Shown here one piece after another: positions 63,884-64,000 of a DNA stretch of 64,000 bases. The notes beneath the pieces are model-generated. The model was given only the letters and a program-made list of their open reading frames with translations, was not told where the DNA came from and did no database searches. The DNA lies in NCBI GenBank assembly GCA_903231505.1, contig CAFBRK010000056.1, positions 1 to 64,000 of the forward strand. Reading direction: 5' to 3'. Source of the stretch: Olavius algarvensis associated proteobacterium Delta 3 (GTDB lineage Bacteria > Desulfobacterota > Desulfobacteria > Desulfobacterales > CAFBRK01). The position numbers and the translations under genes are program-made. Positions within the stretch are counted from its first letter, which is position 1. The number at the start of each line of letters is the position of its first letter.

Positions 63884-64000
63884 ATGACCGATAAACCGCG
63901 CTGTGTCGTCCTCCCGTTTCGTCCCGAGAAACCAACCGACCCGATTGGCCGAGGTATGGCGCTTCACTTTCTTCTCGGCAATGTCATCATATTGCACACC
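63884..64000 (+). CDS. Partial gene at window edge
   Basis: A frame of 39 codons begins MTDKPRCVVLPF and continues GMALHFLLGN into the window edge. CGGGAG stands 9 bases before the ATG. The amino-acid pattern is protein-like, but too short to assign a family; it runs beyond the window. Confidence 0.6.
   Translation, partial: MTDKPRCVVLPFRPEKPTDPIGRGMALHFLLGNVIILHT

Noticed and set aside
63644..63997. 117-codon minus-strand frame
   Set aside because: Overlaps the better supported plus-strand start at 63884 and the structured leader; no domain.

Overview
The window looks like chromosomal DNA of a Desulfobacterota bacterium, most likely a sulfate reducer of the Desulfosarcinaceae/Desulfobacteraceae type. 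This is inferred from a TRAP/FadR carboxylate-catabolism island, DsrE/F/H-like sulfur-carrier genes beside a tandem HdrC-like iron-sulfur protein, PEP-CTERM-type exported proteins, many two-component systems, and wide spacers filled with degenerate dispersed repeats. No rRNA, tRNA, CRISPR array, insertion sequence or phage module was seen.

Region 1 (about 0.1-18.5 kb) is a glyoxylate/hydroxypyruvate island framed by two FadR-type regulators. It encodes a methylmalonate-semialdehyde-type dehydrogenase, a short-chain dehydrogenase, malate synthase A, a universal stress protein, an unusual enolase paralogue, an APH-fold kinase, an alanine/serine-glyoxylate-type aminotransferase, a GNAT acetyltransferase, RidA, a DctPQM TRAP transporter with two small extra membrane proteins, tartronate-semialdehyde reductase and hydroxypyruvate isomerase. 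Read together, the enzymes can take glyoxylate to malate and hydroxypyruvate through tartronate semialdehyde and glycerate to 2-phosphoglycerate and PEP. AT-rich sites near both divergent promoters look alike and may be the operators.

Region 2 (18.6-26 kb) has a large solenoid protein built from 34-residue repeats, a DsrE/F/H-like and tandem-HdrC sulfur/redox cluster, and a membrane-bound GAF/class III adenylate cyclase. Region 3 (26.5-33 kb, plus strand) encodes a VTT membrane protein, a YkoP-like protein, a sulfotransferase, and a lipoprotein/MMPL exporter/LolA-like envelope lipid-transport module.

Region 4 (33-54 kb) is an isoprenoid-hopanoid island: an IspH-UbiA fusion, FPP synthase, DXS, HpnB, a single-enzyme squalene synthase, HpnH, HpnG, squalene-hopene cyclase and, after an interruption by CBS, PEP-CTERM, Mre11-like and aldo/keto reductase genes, HpnK, HpnI and HpnA. 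It therefore holds the two ends of the MEP pathway (DXS, IspH), prenyl condensation, cyclisation, adenosyl/ribosyl extension and glycosylation. Region 5 (54-64 kb) is signalling: HD-GYP, receiver proteins, a hybrid kinase with an NtrC-type sigma-54 activator, a second kinase, and a PEP-CTERM gene with a good sigma-54 promoter.

Three genes (dctP, a dsrE-like gene and the HD-GYP gene) each carry one single-base frameshift that looks like loss of a G or C from a short run. They are either sequencing/assembly errors or young pseudogenes.
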